The notes under the pieces: model-generated
Told to the model about the DNA's origin: nothing
The model's database searches: none
The model's input: the letters and a program-made list of their open reading frames with translations, nothing else
Part shown: positions 25,138-33,945 of the stretch, one piece after another
How positions within the stretch are numbered: position 1 is the first letter of the stretch
Layout: every line of letters begins with the position of its first letter
Program-made: the position numbers and the translations under genes
NCBI GenBank assembly: GCA_934456435.1
Contig: CAKSHH010000005.1
Span: forward strand, 112,575-176,574
From: an uncultured Eubacteriales bacterium
Lineage (GTDB): Bacteria > Bacillota > Clostridia > Oscillospirales > Acutalibacteraceae
Length of the DNA stretch: 64,000 bases
Reading direction: 5' to 3'

Positions 25138-26421
25138 TTATACTTTATCAAGCGCCTGAGCTATATCCTCAATCAGATCAAGCGAATTTTCAAGTCCGCA
25201 GGAGAAACGGACAAGATTTGCGGGTACTCCCGCCGCCGCAAGCTCAGCGTCGTTCATCTGACGATGCGTTGCACTTGCAGGATGCAGACAGCAGGTTCTT
25301 GCGTCCGCAACATGAGTTTCAATAGCGGCTACCTTGAGGTTTTTCATAAACTTCTCGGCAGCCTTTCTGCCGCCCTTTATACCGAAGCTGACAACACCAC
25401 ATGAGCCGTTCGGAAGATACTTCTTCGCGAGCTCGTAATACTTGTTGCCCTCAAGCGACGGATAATTGACCCACTCGATATTGTCGTGTGAATCAAGAAA
25501 TTTGGCGACTGCAAGTCCGTTTTCACAGTGTCTTGCCATTCTGACGTGCAGGCTTTCAAGACCCAGATTGAGAATAAACGCATTCTGAGGTGACTGAATT
25601 GAGCCAAAGTCTCTCATAAGCTGAGCTGTTGCCTTTGTTATAAAAGCGCCCTCCTTGCCGAAGCGCTCAGCGTAAACGATGCCGTGGTAGCTGTCGTCCG
25701 GAGTGCAAAGTCCGGGGAACTTGTCGGCGTGAGCCATCCAATCAAATTTACCCGAATCGACGATGCATCCGCCGACGCCTGCGCCGTGACCGTCCATATA
25801 CTTGGTCGTCGAGTGGGTAACAATATCCGCGCCCCACTCAAACGGACGGCAGTTTATCGGAGTAGCAAATGTGTTGTCAACAATAAGAGGAACACCGTGG
25901 GCATGAGCTGCGTTTGCGAATCTTTCAATGTCAAAAACGGTCAATGCAGGATTTGCAATTGTCTCGCCGAAAACAAGCTTAGTGTTCGGCTTGAATGCCG
26001 CTTCGAGCTCCTCGTCCGTGCAGTCGGGCTCAACAAATGTAAAGTCGATACCCATTTTCTTCATCGTGACGGCAAAAAGATTATATGTTCCACCGTATAT
26101 CATTGAAGAAGCGACCACATGATCGCCGCAGTTTGCAATATTGAACACAGCATAGAAAGAAGCCGCCTGTCCCGAAGAAGTAAGCATAGCAGCCGAACCG
26201 CCCTCAAGCTCACAAATCTTCTTGGCAACCATATCGTTGGTGGGATTCTGAAGTCTTGTGTAGAAATATCCCTCAGCCTCCAAATCGAAAAGCTTGCCCA
26301 TATCCTCGCTCGTGTTGTATTTATAAGTCGTGCTCTGGATTATCGGAATCTGCCGCGGTTCACCGTTTCCGGGAGTATAACCGCCCTGAACGCATTTTGT
26401 TTCAATTCTTTTGTCTGCCAT
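25138..26421 (-). CDS. metY: O-acetylhomoserine sulfhydrylase
   Basis: This 427-residue PLP enzyme of the Cys/Met metabolism family has TRLQNPTNDMVAKKICELEGG, the PLP-Lys motif HSTTKYMDGHGAGVGG and the substrate-binding RFSCGLENSLDLIEDI. It converts O-acetylhomoserine plus sulfide to homocysteine. The 427-residue length is that of MetY rather than the shorter cystathionine gamma-synthases, and the adjacent metA supports this. It follows a glycosyltransferase gene by 17 bp on the same strand. Confidence 0.93.
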   Translation of the reverse strand: MADKRIETKCVQGGYTPGNGEPRQIPIIQSTTYKYNTSEDMGKLFDLEAEGYFYTRLQNPTNDMVAKKICELEGGSAAMLTSSGQAASFYAVFNIANCGDHVVASSMIYGGTYNLFAVTMKKMGIDFTFVEPDCTDEELEAAFKPNTKLVFGETIANPALTVFDIERFANAAHAHGVPLIVDNTFATPINCRPFEWGADIVTHSTTKYMDGHGAGVGGCIVDSGKFDWMAHADKFPGLCTPDDSYHGIVYAERFGKEGAFITKATAQLMRDFGSIQSPQNAFILNLGLESLHVRMARHCENGLAVAKFLDSHDNIEWVNYPSLEGNKYYELAKKYLPNGSCGVVSFGIKGGRKAAEKFMKNLKVAAIETHVADARTCCLHPASATHRQMNDAELAAAGVPANLVRFSCGLENSLDLIEDIAQALDKV

Positions 26422-26438
26422 ATTTCGTCCTCTTTTCT

Positions 26439-27542
26439 TTATTGCTTCGCCGTTTGGAGCACGGCGCTGTATTCGTTATAAAGCTTTTCGGCGAGAGCAT
26501 CAACTCCGTAGTTTTCAATCGCCGAAATCTTGTTTTTTTCAAGTATCGATTTATTATCTTTGTTAAACGCCGCTTCCTCAAGTGACCTTGCAAGGTCGGA
26601 TGCGTCACCGTTTTTGAACCAGAAGAAATCCATTTTTTCCCTTGCGTGACAGGTTATGCCCTCGCAGTCCGAGGAAACAACACACCTCTCGCAGTACGCC
26701 GCTTCAATGACGGCATTGCAAAAGCCCTCGCTTCTCGACGCCTGAACATATACGTCGCCGAGTCGGTAATAGGTTGCGATATCCTGCCGCGGCGGCAGAA
26801 TTTTTATCCATTCGGGAAATCCGCCGAGCTGTTCGGTAATCTGTCGGGTTATTTTCTCAACATTCGACGAAACCGATATCGCAAGGCACGCGTCAAATTT
26901 TTCGCGCAGATTCTTAACCGCTTCACAGGCAAGGTCAATGCCTTTAAGCGTGTAATCATAACCCATCATAAAATAAAGAACACAGTTTTCGGAAAAGCCG
27001 ATTTCCGTCTTTTTAATAACATCGTAATCATCAAGCCGAGGGAAATAAACCGCGTTGTTAATAACGGTCTTTCTTTGAGCATCAATGTTGTAAAACGCTT
27101 CGTCAGACAAAGCGTCCGATGCGGATATAACGCTCCACTTGCGGTAGCAAAGGTCGGCGGCAATTTTTTTGATTCCGCTCCATTTGCCGAAGCTTGTGCA
27201 GTAATGCTTGATTTTCTTAACGCCGAGACCGATACAGGCAATGTTCACGGCGAAATCCGTTTTCAAATCGGTAAATCGTGTATGAACAATGTCAAGCCGA
27301 TTTTTTTTGACGACGCGTCGAATATCAAGAACTTTTTTTATAAAGCCGTCAGAATAAACAGCCGTTTTTGATTCACGGCTGAAATCGTCGTACCATAGAT
27401 CTCTCCGCGGCAGGATCCTCTGCGGAAAAGCATACACCATCAGATCATCCGCGCCGAAACACTTTCGGCTCAGATATTCGTATGATTCGATTACGTTTCC
27501 TTTGTATTTTGCTGCGTAGTCGCACAACTCAAGCACTCTCAT
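26439..27542 (-). CDS. Glycosyltransferase family 4/1 protein
   Basis: This 367-residue GT-B protein has a donor-binding C-terminal half with CVLYFMMGYDYTLKGIDLAC, RLGDVYVQASRSEGFCNAVIEAA and SSDCEGI, including the EX7E-type signature of family 4. No TM segment or signal is present, so it works on the cytoplasmic face. Acceptor and sugar cannot be read. It lies between a sugar isomerase-like gene (15 bp upstream) and metY, an unusual setting with no other envelope-glycan genes nearby. Confidence 0.85.
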   Translation of the reverse strand: MRVLELCDYAAKYKGNVIESYEYLSRKCFGADDLMVYAFPQRILPRRDLWYDDFSRESKTAVYSDGFIKKVLDIRRVVKKNRLDIVHTRFTDLKTDFAVNIACIGLGVKKIKHYCTSFGKWSGIKKIAADLCYRKWSVISASDALSDEAFYNIDAQRKTVINNAVYFPRLDDYDVIKKTEIGFSENCVLYFMMGYDYTLKGIDLACEAVKNLREKFDACLAISVSSNVEKITRQITEQLGGFPEWIKILPPRQDIATYYRLGDVYVQASRSEGFCNAVIEAAYCERCVVSSDCEGITCHAREKMDFFWFKNGDASDLARSLEEAAFNKDNKSILEKNKISAIENYGVDALAEKLYNEYSAVLQTAKQ

Positions 27543-27557
27543 ATTAAAGGCTTTCCT

Positions 27558-28394
27558 TTAAACAATTTTTCTGAGAAATTCAAGTCCCTTCGGCACAGCC
27601 GTAAGCGGACTTTCCTGCCCCTCATATTCAAGCGTAATCCAGCCGTCATAGCCGGACTTTTTGATTATATCGACACATTCCTTGACCGGAACAATACCGT
27701 CGCCGAGCACCGAGCCGCAAAGATGGTTGCCGTCTCTCGTGTCAAAATATCCGTCGGGTGTCGGTACACTCTTGTCGGCAAAATAGAAATCTTTAACGTG
27801 AGCATAAACAATATGCTTAACACCGACCTTGACGGCATCAAGCGGAGCCTCGTCGGCACAAAGGAAATTTCCTATATCGACAAGCCAGCCGAAGTTATCG
27901 TCGCCGACTGCGTTCATCAGCGCCTCTACCCTGTCGCTCTGCTGACAGAAGAAGCCGTGATTTTCAACGCTTGTCCTGATTCCCTTTGTCTTTGCGTACT
28001 CCGTTACCGCCTTGCAGCCCTTAGCAAGAGTCGGAAGATATTTTTCAAATCCGCTTTTGGCAAATCTTTCGGCTTCGGGACCGCTCGTAGCGTCGTGGCG
28101 CATAACCTTGACGCTGAGAATCTCGGCAATATCCACCTCGCCCTTGAGCCTTTCAATTTCCGAATCAACATCTTTATTAACAAAGTCGGCACCAATGGCG
28201 TAGTTGGTAATTTCAACACCGACATCATCTGCATATTTTCTGAGCTTTTTTGCATAGTCGGTTTTATTCTCGCTACCCGGATTGATTTCGGCAAACTCAA
28301 TGCCGTCAAAGCCCATCTCTTTGGCAAGATCAATTCTTTCAAAGTCGCTGTTTCCGAGCTGAGAATAGCTGTAACTGCTGACAGAAATTTTCAT
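27558..28394 (-). CDS. Sugar phosphate isomerase/epimerase (AP endonuclease 2-like barrel)
   Basis: This 278-residue TIM-barrel protein has GFDGIEFAEI near the N-terminus, TSVENHGFFCQ, WLVDIGNFLCADEAP, HVKDF, and GYDGWITLEYEGQE at the C-terminus, which carry the metal-binding Glu/Asp/His of the xylose isomerase-like fold. The family includes sugar isomerases, epimerases and 2-keto-myo-inositol dehydratases. No specific activity can be assigned. It starts 2 bp after the next isomerase-like gene, and the two are probably recent functional partners. Confidence 0.83.
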   Translation of the reverse strand: MKISVSSYSYSQLGNSDFERIDLAKEMGFDGIEFAEINPGSENKTDYAKKLRKYADDVGVEITNYAIGADFVNKDVDSEIERLKGEVDIAEILSVKVMRHDATSGPEAERFAKSGFEKYLPTLAKGCKAVTEYAKTKGIRTSVENHGFFCQQSDRVEALMNAVGDDNFGWLVDIGNFLCADEAPLDAVKVGVKHIVYAHVKDFYFADKSVPTPDGYFDTRDGNHLCGSVLGDGIVPVKECVDIIKKSGYDGWITLEYEGQESPLTAVPKGLEFLRKIV

Positions 28395-28396
28395 AA

Positions 28397-29245
28397 TTAA
28401 GCACCCATCTTTTCGTTAAGAAATTCAACAGCCTTTCTGATATCTCTTTCTGGGTCGTCGCCGACCTCTCTTTCGATTGTAAGGAAGCCCTTGTATCCGA
28501 TATCTTCAAGAGCCTTGAGATACTCGTCCCAATTAACGCTTCCCTCGCCGAGCGGCACCTCGATAAAGCTGTCGCTTGTGACAATATGTGATTCAACCAT
28601 TCCGTAGATTATATCGGGATCAACGTAGAAATTCTGCTTTCCGTCCTTGGCATGGGTGTGAACGATATAATCCTTCAAATTATGTACAGCCTTAGCAGGA
28701 TCGTCTCCCGTAACCATAACAAGGTTTGCCGGGTCAAGGTTTACACCGACGCCCTTTGAGCCGAGAGAATCAAGAAATCCTTTCAGCGTCGCAGAGGTTT
28801 CGGGACCCGTTTCGATTGCAAAATGTGCGCCCAGCTCGTCCGCATAACGCGAAAGCTCAAAGCAAGCTTCCTGCATAATCTTGAATCTGTCCGCATTTTT
28901 ATCCTGAGGAACAACACCGATATGAGTTGTAACAACGTCGGTTCCGAGCTCCTTTGCAAGTTCAAGAATCCTTTTGGATTTTTCAATCTTCCACGGATTA
29001 TTTTCTTTGACTGCAAATCCGCCTCCGCCGAGGTCACCGCAAAGGGCGGAAATTACAAGTCCGTTGTCCGCAACAAGGTTACGAAAATCAGCACGCTTTT
29101 CAGCGGTAAGATTTTCGGGAGCCATTTCTCCGCTTGTTGAATAGACCTGAATACCGTTTGCACCTACCTCAGCCGCTTTTTTTACGGCAGACCTTATATC
29201 AACCCTGAAACTGTCAATAATAACACCGATGGGAAATCTGAACAT
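28397..29245 (-). CDS. Sugar phosphate isomerase/epimerase (second copy)
   Basis: This 282-residue xylose isomerase-like barrel has GANGIQVYSTSG, VVTTHIGVVPQD, FAIETGPETSATL, GVNLDPANLVM, VHTHAKDG and GYKGFLTIEREVG. It is distantly related to the gene downstream (both are of the IolE/IolI-like class) but is not a duplicate. The chosen start ATG 29245 has AGGAGGAG 6 bp upstream; the longer frame adds a hydrophobic, ribosome-binding-site-less leader. It is the first gene of the five-gene operon ending at metA. Confidence 0.83.
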   Translation of the reverse strand: MFRFPIGVIIDSFRVDIRSAVKKAAEVGANGIQVYSTSGEMAPENLTAEKRADFRNLVADNGLVISALCGDLGGGGFAVKENNPWKIEKSKRILELAKELGTDVVTTHIGVVPQDKNADRFKIMQEACFELSRYADELGAHFAIETGPETSATLKGFLDSLGSKGVGVNLDPANLVMVTGDDPAKAVHNLKDYIVHTHAKDGKQNFYVDPDIIYGMVESHIVTSDSFIEVPLGEGSVNWDEYLKALEDIGYKGFLTIEREVGDDPERDIRKAVEFLNEKMGA

Positions 29246-29288
29246 TGATACTCCTCCTGTTAAAATAATCAGCATAAACTTAAATAGA

Positions 29289-29317
29289 TTATACATTTTT
29301 ATCCTCAATAAATCAAC
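29289..29317 (-). promoter_or_regulatory. Sigma-A promoter for the isomerase-GT-metY-metA operon
   Basis: The minus strand reads TTGATT (29317-29312), 17 bp, TATAAT (29294-29289). The leader is about 40 nt, too short for a SAM riboswitch or T-box. Confidence 0.7.
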
Positions 29318-29369
29318 AATTTAAAAGATATTTTTAAAATAAAAATTGATATATTTTTTCAAAAAAGGC

Positions 29370-29398
29370 TTGACATTTCCCTTTCTTTGCGATATTAT
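29370..29398 (+). promoter_or_regulatory. Promoter for tRNA-Lys
   Basis: TTGACA (29370-29375), a 17-bp spacer and TATTAT (29393-29398), about 25 bp before the tRNA, divergent from the isomerase operon. Confidence 0.7.
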
Positions 29399-29422
29399 AT
29401 TCAAGCGTCAAATGCGCGGTAT

Positions 29423-29498
29423 GATTCATTAGCTCAGTTGGCAGAGCACTTGACTTTTAATCAAGGTGTCCGGGGTTCGAATCCCCGATGAGTCACCA
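29423..29498 (+). tRNA. tRNA-Lys (UUU)
   Basis: This 76-nt cloverleaf has acceptor arms GATTCAT/ATGAGTC (one G-T pair), D-arm TAGCTCAGTTGGCAGAGCA, anticodon stem CTTGA/TCAAG with loop CTTTTAA (anticodon TTT at 29456-29458), and T-arm CCGGGGTTCGAATCCCCG. The CCA end is encoded. It has its own promoter and terminator and stands alone, with no integrase nearby. Confidence 0.98.
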
Positions 29499-29500
29499 GA

Positions 29501-29539
29501 AAAACGGCAGACTTTAATCGGTCTGCCGTTTTTCTTTTT
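29501..29539 (+). terminator. Terminator of tRNA-Lys
   Basis: AACGGCAGAC-tttaatcg-GTCTGCCGTT forms a 10-bp stem followed by TTTCTTTTT, 3 bp after the CCA end. Confidence 0.88.
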
Positions 29540-29600
29540 ATGTATTGATTTATCTTCAAAATAATTATAAAATATAAGCATCAAACTACGGAGGAAATCA

Positions 29601-30359
29601 ATGACCGACGACGAACTTCTCTATGCTGTGCTTGACGATAAAATCAGAGAATGTGAAAACAGCAACTACATATCAAACACAAACTTTCTCGATTTTTATC
29701 AACAGAGCAAGGCTATTCCCTTTTTAAACAAAAAACACGTCAAATACGTTCTTTACGGCGGATTCGACGACAGCGAACGCAAGACAGCTATATTTCTCCC
29801 CGACTATGCCGACGAGGACTTTATCAAAAACACGGACGATTCTCCGATCGTGCCCGTCAGAATCGACAAGGACGGATTTTCGACTCTCGGTCACCGTGAC
29901 TATCTCGGCGCAATAATGGGTCTCGGTATTCGCCGTGAGATGCTCGGCGATATCATCACCGACGATAAGGGCTGTACCATTGCCGCCGTGCGGAGCGTTG
30001 CCGCATATCTTTGCGAGAACCTCACCTCGGCAGGGCGCGGAACAGTACACACGAAGATCATCGACAGCTTCAAACTCGCCGACAGAACCGAAAACTTTGA
30101 ATTAAAGAAAGGCTTTGTCAGCTCGATGCGCTGTGACAGCGTTGTTTCAGCCTGCTTCTCGCTTTCGCGAAGTGATGCGGTCCGCCATATTACCTGCGGA
30201 GATATTTATATAAACGGAATACAGGTTCTCAAGCCAGATTCAAAGGTCGCTTTCGGCTCAAAGGTCGTGCTGCGCGGCAAGGGAAAAATACTCATAGTCT
30301 CCGACGACGGCATAACCAAGAAGGGTCGGCAGTCCTTTACCGTAAAAAAATATTTGTAA
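29601..30359 (+). CDS. YlmH-like S4-domain RNA-binding protein
   Basis: This 252-residue protein begins with a domain that includes FLDFYQQSKAIPFLNK and VKYVLYGGFDDSERKTA, seen in YlmH. The S4 domain near the C-terminus has FVSSMRCDSVVSACFSLSRSDAVRHI and DIYINGIQVL. YlmH family members bind ribosome-associated RNA and, in Bacillus, help recycle stalled nascent-chain complexes. Here it is not beside the divIVA/ylm cluster. The start is ATG 29601 with GGAGG 8 bp upstream. Confidence 0.85.
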   Translation: MTDDELLYAVLDDKIRECENSNYISNTNFLDFYQQSKAIPFLNKKHVKYVLYGGFDDSERKTAIFLPDYADEDFIKNTDDSPIVPVRIDKDGFSTLGHRDYLGAIMGLGIRREMLGDIITDDKGCTIAAVRSVAAYLCENLTSAGRGTVHTKIIDSFKLADRTENFELKKGFVSSMRCDSVVSACFSLSRSDAVRHITCGDIYINGIQVLKPDSKVAFGSKVVLRGKGKILIVSDDGITKKGRQSFTVKKYL

Positions 30360-30363
30360 GCCA

Positions 30364-30392
30364 TTGAAACAACAGCAATCATACGATATAAT
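30364..30392 (+). promoter_or_regulatory. Promoter for the glpQ-like gene
   Basis: TTGAAA (30364-30369), a 17-bp spacer and TATAAT (30387-30392) lie in the gap after ylmH. GGAGA follows before the ATG. Confidence 0.6.
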
Positions 30393-30413
30393 CAAAGCAA
30401 AGGAGACGATATT

Positions 30414-31142
30414 ATGTTAAATTTCGGACACAGAGGTTTCAGCGGCAAATACCCCGAAAATACAATGCTCGCTTTCAAAAAAGCTGTAGAAGCGGGAGCG
30501 GACGGAATTGAGCTTGACGTTCATTTTTCAAAAGACGGTGAGCTTGTTATCATTCACGACGAAAGAATTGACAGAACCTGCGACGCAACGGGTCTTGTCC
30601 GCGACTACACGCTTGCTGAGCTGAAAAGCTTTGACGCTTCGGCAGGCTTCAAGGGCGTTTACGGAGTGAACCGTATTCCGACTCTCAGGGAGTATTTTGA
30701 ATTTGTGAAGCCCATCGACGGCTTCATTACAAACATTGAGCTTAAAACGGGCGTTTTTGAATATCCCGGAATTGAAAAAGCCGTCAATGATATGATCGTT
30801 CAATTCGGTCTTGAGAACAGAATCATTATTTCAAGCTTCAATCATTACAGCGTTATGAGATTCAAGGAAATAAATCCGAAAATTAAATGCGGTTTTCTTG
30901 AGGAAAGCTGGATTCTCGACTTCGGAAAATACACCAAATCGCACGGAATTGAATGTATCCACCCGATGCATTGGACTCTGACGGAGGAAACCGTAGCAGA
31001 AATGAAGCAGAACGGAATCCAAATAAACACCTGGACGGTCAACGACGAAGCGTCCGTCGAGCGTCTTTATTCGCTCGGTATTGACAGCGTAATCGGAAAC
31101 TATCCCGATATGGCGAAAAAAGTCATAGATTCGCATAAATAA
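30414..31142 (+). CDS. Glycerophosphodiester phosphodiesterase (cytoplasmic, UgpQ-like)
   Basis: This 242-residue GDPD-family TIM barrel has NFGHRGFSGKYPENTMLAF with the catalytic His, GADGIELDVHFSKDGELVIIHD with the metal-binding Glu/Asp and second His, and INTWTVNDEASVERL at the C-terminus. It hydrolyses glycerophosphodiesters to glycerol 3-phosphate and an alcohol. There is no signal peptide, so it acts inside the cell. Its own promoter lies in the 54-bp gap upstream. Confidence 0.92.
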   Translation: MLNFGHRGFSGKYPENTMLAFKKAVEAGADGIELDVHFSKDGELVIIHDERIDRTCDATGLVRDYTLAELKSFDASAGFKGVYGVNRIPTLREYFEFVKPIDGFITNIELKTGVFEYPGIEKAVNDMIVQFGLENRIIISSFNHYSVMRFKEINPKIKCGFLEESWILDFGKYTKSHGIECIHPMHWTLTEETVAEMKQNGIQINTWTVNDEASVERLYSLGIDSVIGNYPDMAKKVIDSHK

Positions 31143-31145
31143 TAC

Positions 31146-31174
31146 TTGATTTTATTATACATTGAGTGTATTAT
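31146..31174 (+). promoter_or_regulatory. Promoter for the dapA-like gene
   Basis: TTGATT (31146-31151), a 17-bp spacer and TATTAT (31169-31174), 41 bp before the ATG. Confidence 0.55.
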
Positions 31175-31215
31175 GATAAAGGCTTTAATGCTAAAAATTA
31201 ACAGAAGGTGTTTAA

Positions 31216-32115
31216 ATGTTTACAGGCAAACCTGAGGAATACAGAGGCGTTTATGCGCTCCTCCTCACCCCGTTTAATGAAGACAAATCAATCAATTACG
31301 ATACTTATGCAAAATATGTTGAGTGGCAGGCGGCAAGAGGTGCCCATCACCTTTTCTCGGTATGCGGAAGCTCCGAGATGACATTCCTCACGCTTGAGGA
31401 AAGGATCAAGTGTGCCGAAACAGCCGTTAAGCACGCAAACGGTGTCGAAATCGTTGCAACAGCCAACCTTGAGCCGACCTGGAAAGAGCAGATTGAAGAG
31501 GTTAAGCGCATGGAGCAGACAGGCGTTGACGGTCTTGTTTTTGTAACGCGCGGCTACGGCAACTGCGACAAGAGAATTGTTGAGAATCTTTCCGAGCTTT
31601 CGGAATACACATCACTTCCGGTAATTCTTTATGAGTTTCCCGGCTTTGAGCATTGCCACATGTCGGGCAAGGCTTACGGCGAGCTTGTTAAAACAGGCAA
31701 GTTCCACGGAATCAAGGACACAACCTGCACAATGGACGGCATCAAGGATAAAATCGCATATCAGGGTGATTCCGCTGTTCTTCAGGCAAACATTCCTCTT
31801 CTTCTCGACGCTTATGACGCAGGCGCAAGAGGTGTCTGTGCAACTCCGACGTCCTGCGGCGTAAATCTCTTCCGCAAGATGTACGACGAGTATTTCGTTG
31901 AGAAAGACCTCAAGAAGGCACGCGAGACCTACAACGAGATCATTCTTCTTGACTGCGCTATCGACGGCGGCTTCAACGCAAGTGCAAAATACCTTGTTCA
32001 GCTTCAGGGTATTCCGTTCACGACCGTTACAAGAGCCGGTGCGTCAATAAACGAGCCGAGAACAAGAAGCATCCAGTCCTTCTTTGAGTACGCAAAAGCA
32101 CACGATCTTCTGTAA
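31216..32115 (+). CDS. DapA/NanA-family class I aldolase or lyase
   Basis: This 299-residue protein is of the dihydrodipicolinate synthase family. It has YRGVYALLLTPFNEDKSIN at the start, HLFSVCGSSEMTFLT, LPVILYEFPGFE with the conserved Tyr, and FHGIKDTTC with the Schiff-base Lys. The usual GTTGE of true DapA is replaced by CGSSE, so lysine synthesis is unlikely. An N-acetylneuraminate lyase-like or other pyruvate-dependent lyase role is more likely but unproven. It is monocistronic. Confidence 0.8.
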   Translation: MFTGKPEEYRGVYALLLTPFNEDKSINYDTYAKYVEWQAARGAHHLFSVCGSSEMTFLTLEERIKCAETAVKHANGVEIVATANLEPTWKEQIEEVKRMEQTGVDGLVFVTRGYGNCDKRIVENLSELSEYTSLPVILYEFPGFEHCHMSGKAYGELVKTGKFHGIKDTTCTMDGIKDKIAYQGDSAVLQANIPLLLDAYDAGARGVCATPTSCGVNLFRKMYDEYFVEKDLKKARETYNEIILLDCAIDGGFNASAKYLVQLQGIPFTTVTRAGASINEPRTRSIQSFFEYAKAHDLL

Positions 32116-32128
32116 TTGAATATACAGC

Positions 32129-32165
32129 AAAGCTCACAGGGTGTCCTGTGAGCTTTATTTTTTCA
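32129..32165. terminator. Intrinsic terminator, also overlapping ygjP-like 3' end
   Basis: AAAGCTCACAGG-gtgt-CCTGTGAGCTTT is a 12-bp stem followed by ATTTTTTC on the plus strand. The convergent metallopeptidase stop codon falls in its 3' arm. Confidence 0.88.
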
Positions 32166-32667
32166 GCAGTCTTTCTCTTTGCTTGTAATCGGGAAGATAC
32201 CGTTCAATCAGACTGTAAAATTCCCTGCTGTGATTGTGGTGAACCGTGTGAGCCAGCTCATGGACAACCACATATTCGACGGCTTCAATCGGGTACTGCA
32301 TAAGGATATACGAAAAGCAAATATTATTCTTACCGCTGCACGAACCAAATCTTTTCTGCGCGGAAGTAATCTTAACGCTTTTGTAGCTGACGTTCATAAG
32401 CTCGGCATAACGGCTTGTGAGTTCGGGCAAAATTTGCTTTGCCTTCTCTTTCAAAGCTTTGATTTCTTCTTCGGAAAGCTCGTGCCTGTTTTTTGCCCTT
32501 TCAAGCTGCTCGGCGGTGTGTTTTTCTATCCAGTCGCTGTGCTTTTCGACGATCTTCCGAATCTTTCTTTCGGAAAATCTCTGCGGCGCACGAACTATCA
32601 GCTCGCCTTTTTCGTTTATCTGCAACGCAACCGTTTTTCTCTTTGATCTTATAATTTCATACTCCAT
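32155..32667 (-). CDS. YgjP-like M48-type metallopeptidase
   Basis: This 170-residue protein has RSKRKTVALQINEKGELIVRAP at the start (given here in part as the DUF45 signature), KRFGSCSGKNNICFSY, and the zinc motif VVHELAHTVHHNHSREFY (HExxH plus a third His). The family is YgjP/DUF45; substrates are unknown. The start is ATG 32667 with GGGTGG upstream and a perfect TTGACA-17-TATAAT promoter. It is divergent from alaX. Confidence 0.87.
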   Translation of the reverse strand: MEYEIIRSKRKTVALQINEKGELIVRAPQRFSERKIRKIVEKHSDWIEKHTAEQLERAKNRHELSEEEIKALKEKAKQILPELTSRYAELMNVSYKSVKITSAQKRFGSCSGKNNICFSYILMQYPIEAVEYVVVHELAHTVHHNHSREFYSLIERYLPDYKQRERLLKK

Positions 32668-32684
32668 CTAACCACCCGATAAAG

Positions 32685-32713
32685 ATTATAAACTCAATGT
32701 TTTTGTGTGTCAA
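32685..32713 (-). promoter_or_regulatory. Sigma-A promoter for the ygjP-like gene
   Basis: The minus strand reads TTGACA (32713-32708), 17 bp, TATAAT (32690-32685): a consensus pair. Confidence 0.75.
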
Positions 32714-32721
32714 TCATCGAA

Positions 32722-32750
32722 TTGCTTTTCACAAAAGTTTATGATATAAT
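32722..32750 (+). promoter_or_regulatory. Sigma-A promoter for alaX
   Basis: TTGCTT (32722-32727), 17 bp, TATAAT (32745-32750), divergent from the ygjP-like promoter with about 8 bp between the two -35 elements. Confidence 0.6.
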
Positions 32751-32779
32751 TCTATCCAGATTAATAAGGAAGTGAAACC

Positions 32780-33934
32780 ATGAAAACAGAAAAGCTCTAT
32801 GACCTTTACAGTCACCTTTACGATTTTTCGGCAACCGTTATTGATTGCAGAAAAAACTCCGACAAATATGAAATAATACTCGACAAAACTGCCTTTTTCC
32901 CTGAGGGCGGCGGACAGCTTGCCGACACAGGCAATATCGCAAGTGCAAACATAACAGATGTACAAATAAATAACGGCATTATAACCCATTTTTCCGACTC
33001 CCCTGTTGATGTCGGAACCACGGTTGAATGTCAAATTGATGCGCCGAAGCGTTTTAGGCGTATGCAGAACCATTCGGGAGAGCACATTGTGTCAGGAATA
33101 GTTCACAATCTTTTCGGTTACGATAATGTCGGATTTCATCTCGGCGACGACGTGACAATCGACTTCAACGGAGAGCTGAGCGACGAACAGCTTACAAAAG
33201 TGGAAAAGCTTGCAAATGAAGCAATTTATAAAAACGTTCGATTTATATGCGAGTATCCCGACGAGGAGACCTTAAAGACACTTGACTATCGTAGCAAGCT
33301 TGATCTGACAGAGGACGTCAGAATCGTTACGATAGAGGGCTATGACGTGTGCGCCTGCTGCGCGCCCCACGTTAAAACAAGCGGTGAAATCGGCATAATT
33401 AAGATTCTTGATCATCACCGTCACCGCGGCGGCATCAGAATACACCTTCTCTGCGGATTCGACGCTCTTGAGGACTACGGTACAAAGTACCGCAATCTTT
33501 ATGCCGTGGCAAACGCTCTTTGTTCAAAGCAGAACGAAACGGCACAGGCGTTTGAAAAATATACCGCGGAGCACAACGAGCTGAAGGCGGAAATCGCCGC
33601 TCTCAAAAGAGAGCTGACGAAACTGAAAGCTGCTTCGCTCAACAGCACGAATGACTGTGTACTCATTTTTGAAAACGATTTGCCGATGAACGACCTGCGG
33701 CGCCTTGTTCTCAAGGGTGCGGAAAAAGCAGAAAAGCTTTGCGCCGGTTTTTCGGGAAATGATAATTTCGGATACAGTTTTGCTGTTGCTTCACAAAAAC
33801 TTGATTTAAGGAATTATTCAAAGGATATTACGTCAGCGCTGAACGGCAAAGGCGGCGGCTCGTCCGAGCTTATACAGGGCAGCGTTAAAGCCGCTAAACA
33901 GGATATAGAAGATTATTTCAAGAACAACTTTTAA
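32780..33934 (+). CDS. alaX: Alanyl-tRNA editing protein AlaX (AlaX-L type)
   Basis: This 384-residue protein contains the AlaRS-type editing module without a synthetase. DKTAFFPEGGGQLADTG is followed by the zinc motifs MQNHSGEHIVSG and CACCAPHVKTSG. A coiled-coil stretch (about 250-285) and a DHHA1-like C-terminal domain (GKGGGSSELIQGS) make it the long form. It removes Ser or Gly from mischarged tRNA-Ala. It is 11 bp upstream of a LOG-family gene, and both are likely co-transcribed. Confidence 0.9.
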   Translation: MKTEKLYDLYSHLYDFSATVIDCRKNSDKYEIILDKTAFFPEGGGQLADTGNIASANITDVQINNGIITHFSDSPVDVGTTVECQIDAPKRFRRMQNHSGEHIVSGIVHNLFGYDNVGFHLGDDVTIDFNGELSDEQLTKVEKLANEAIYKNVRFICEYPDEETLKTLDYRSKLDLTEDVRIVTIEGYDVCACCAPHVKTSGEIGIIKILDHHRHRGGIRIHLLCGFDALEDYGTKYRNLYAVANALCSKQNETAQAFEKYTAEHNELKAEIAALKRELTKLKAASLNSTNDCVLIFENDLPMNDLRRLVLKGAEKAEKLCAGFSGNDNFGYSFAVASQKLDLRNYSKDITSALNGKGGGSSELIQGSVKAAKQDIEDYFKNNF

Positions 33935-33945
33935 AAGGAGCAATT

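Noticed and set aside
29423..29498. tRNA-Lys as an integration site
   Set aside because: No integrase, no duplicated 3' end and no foreign-looking genes on either side.
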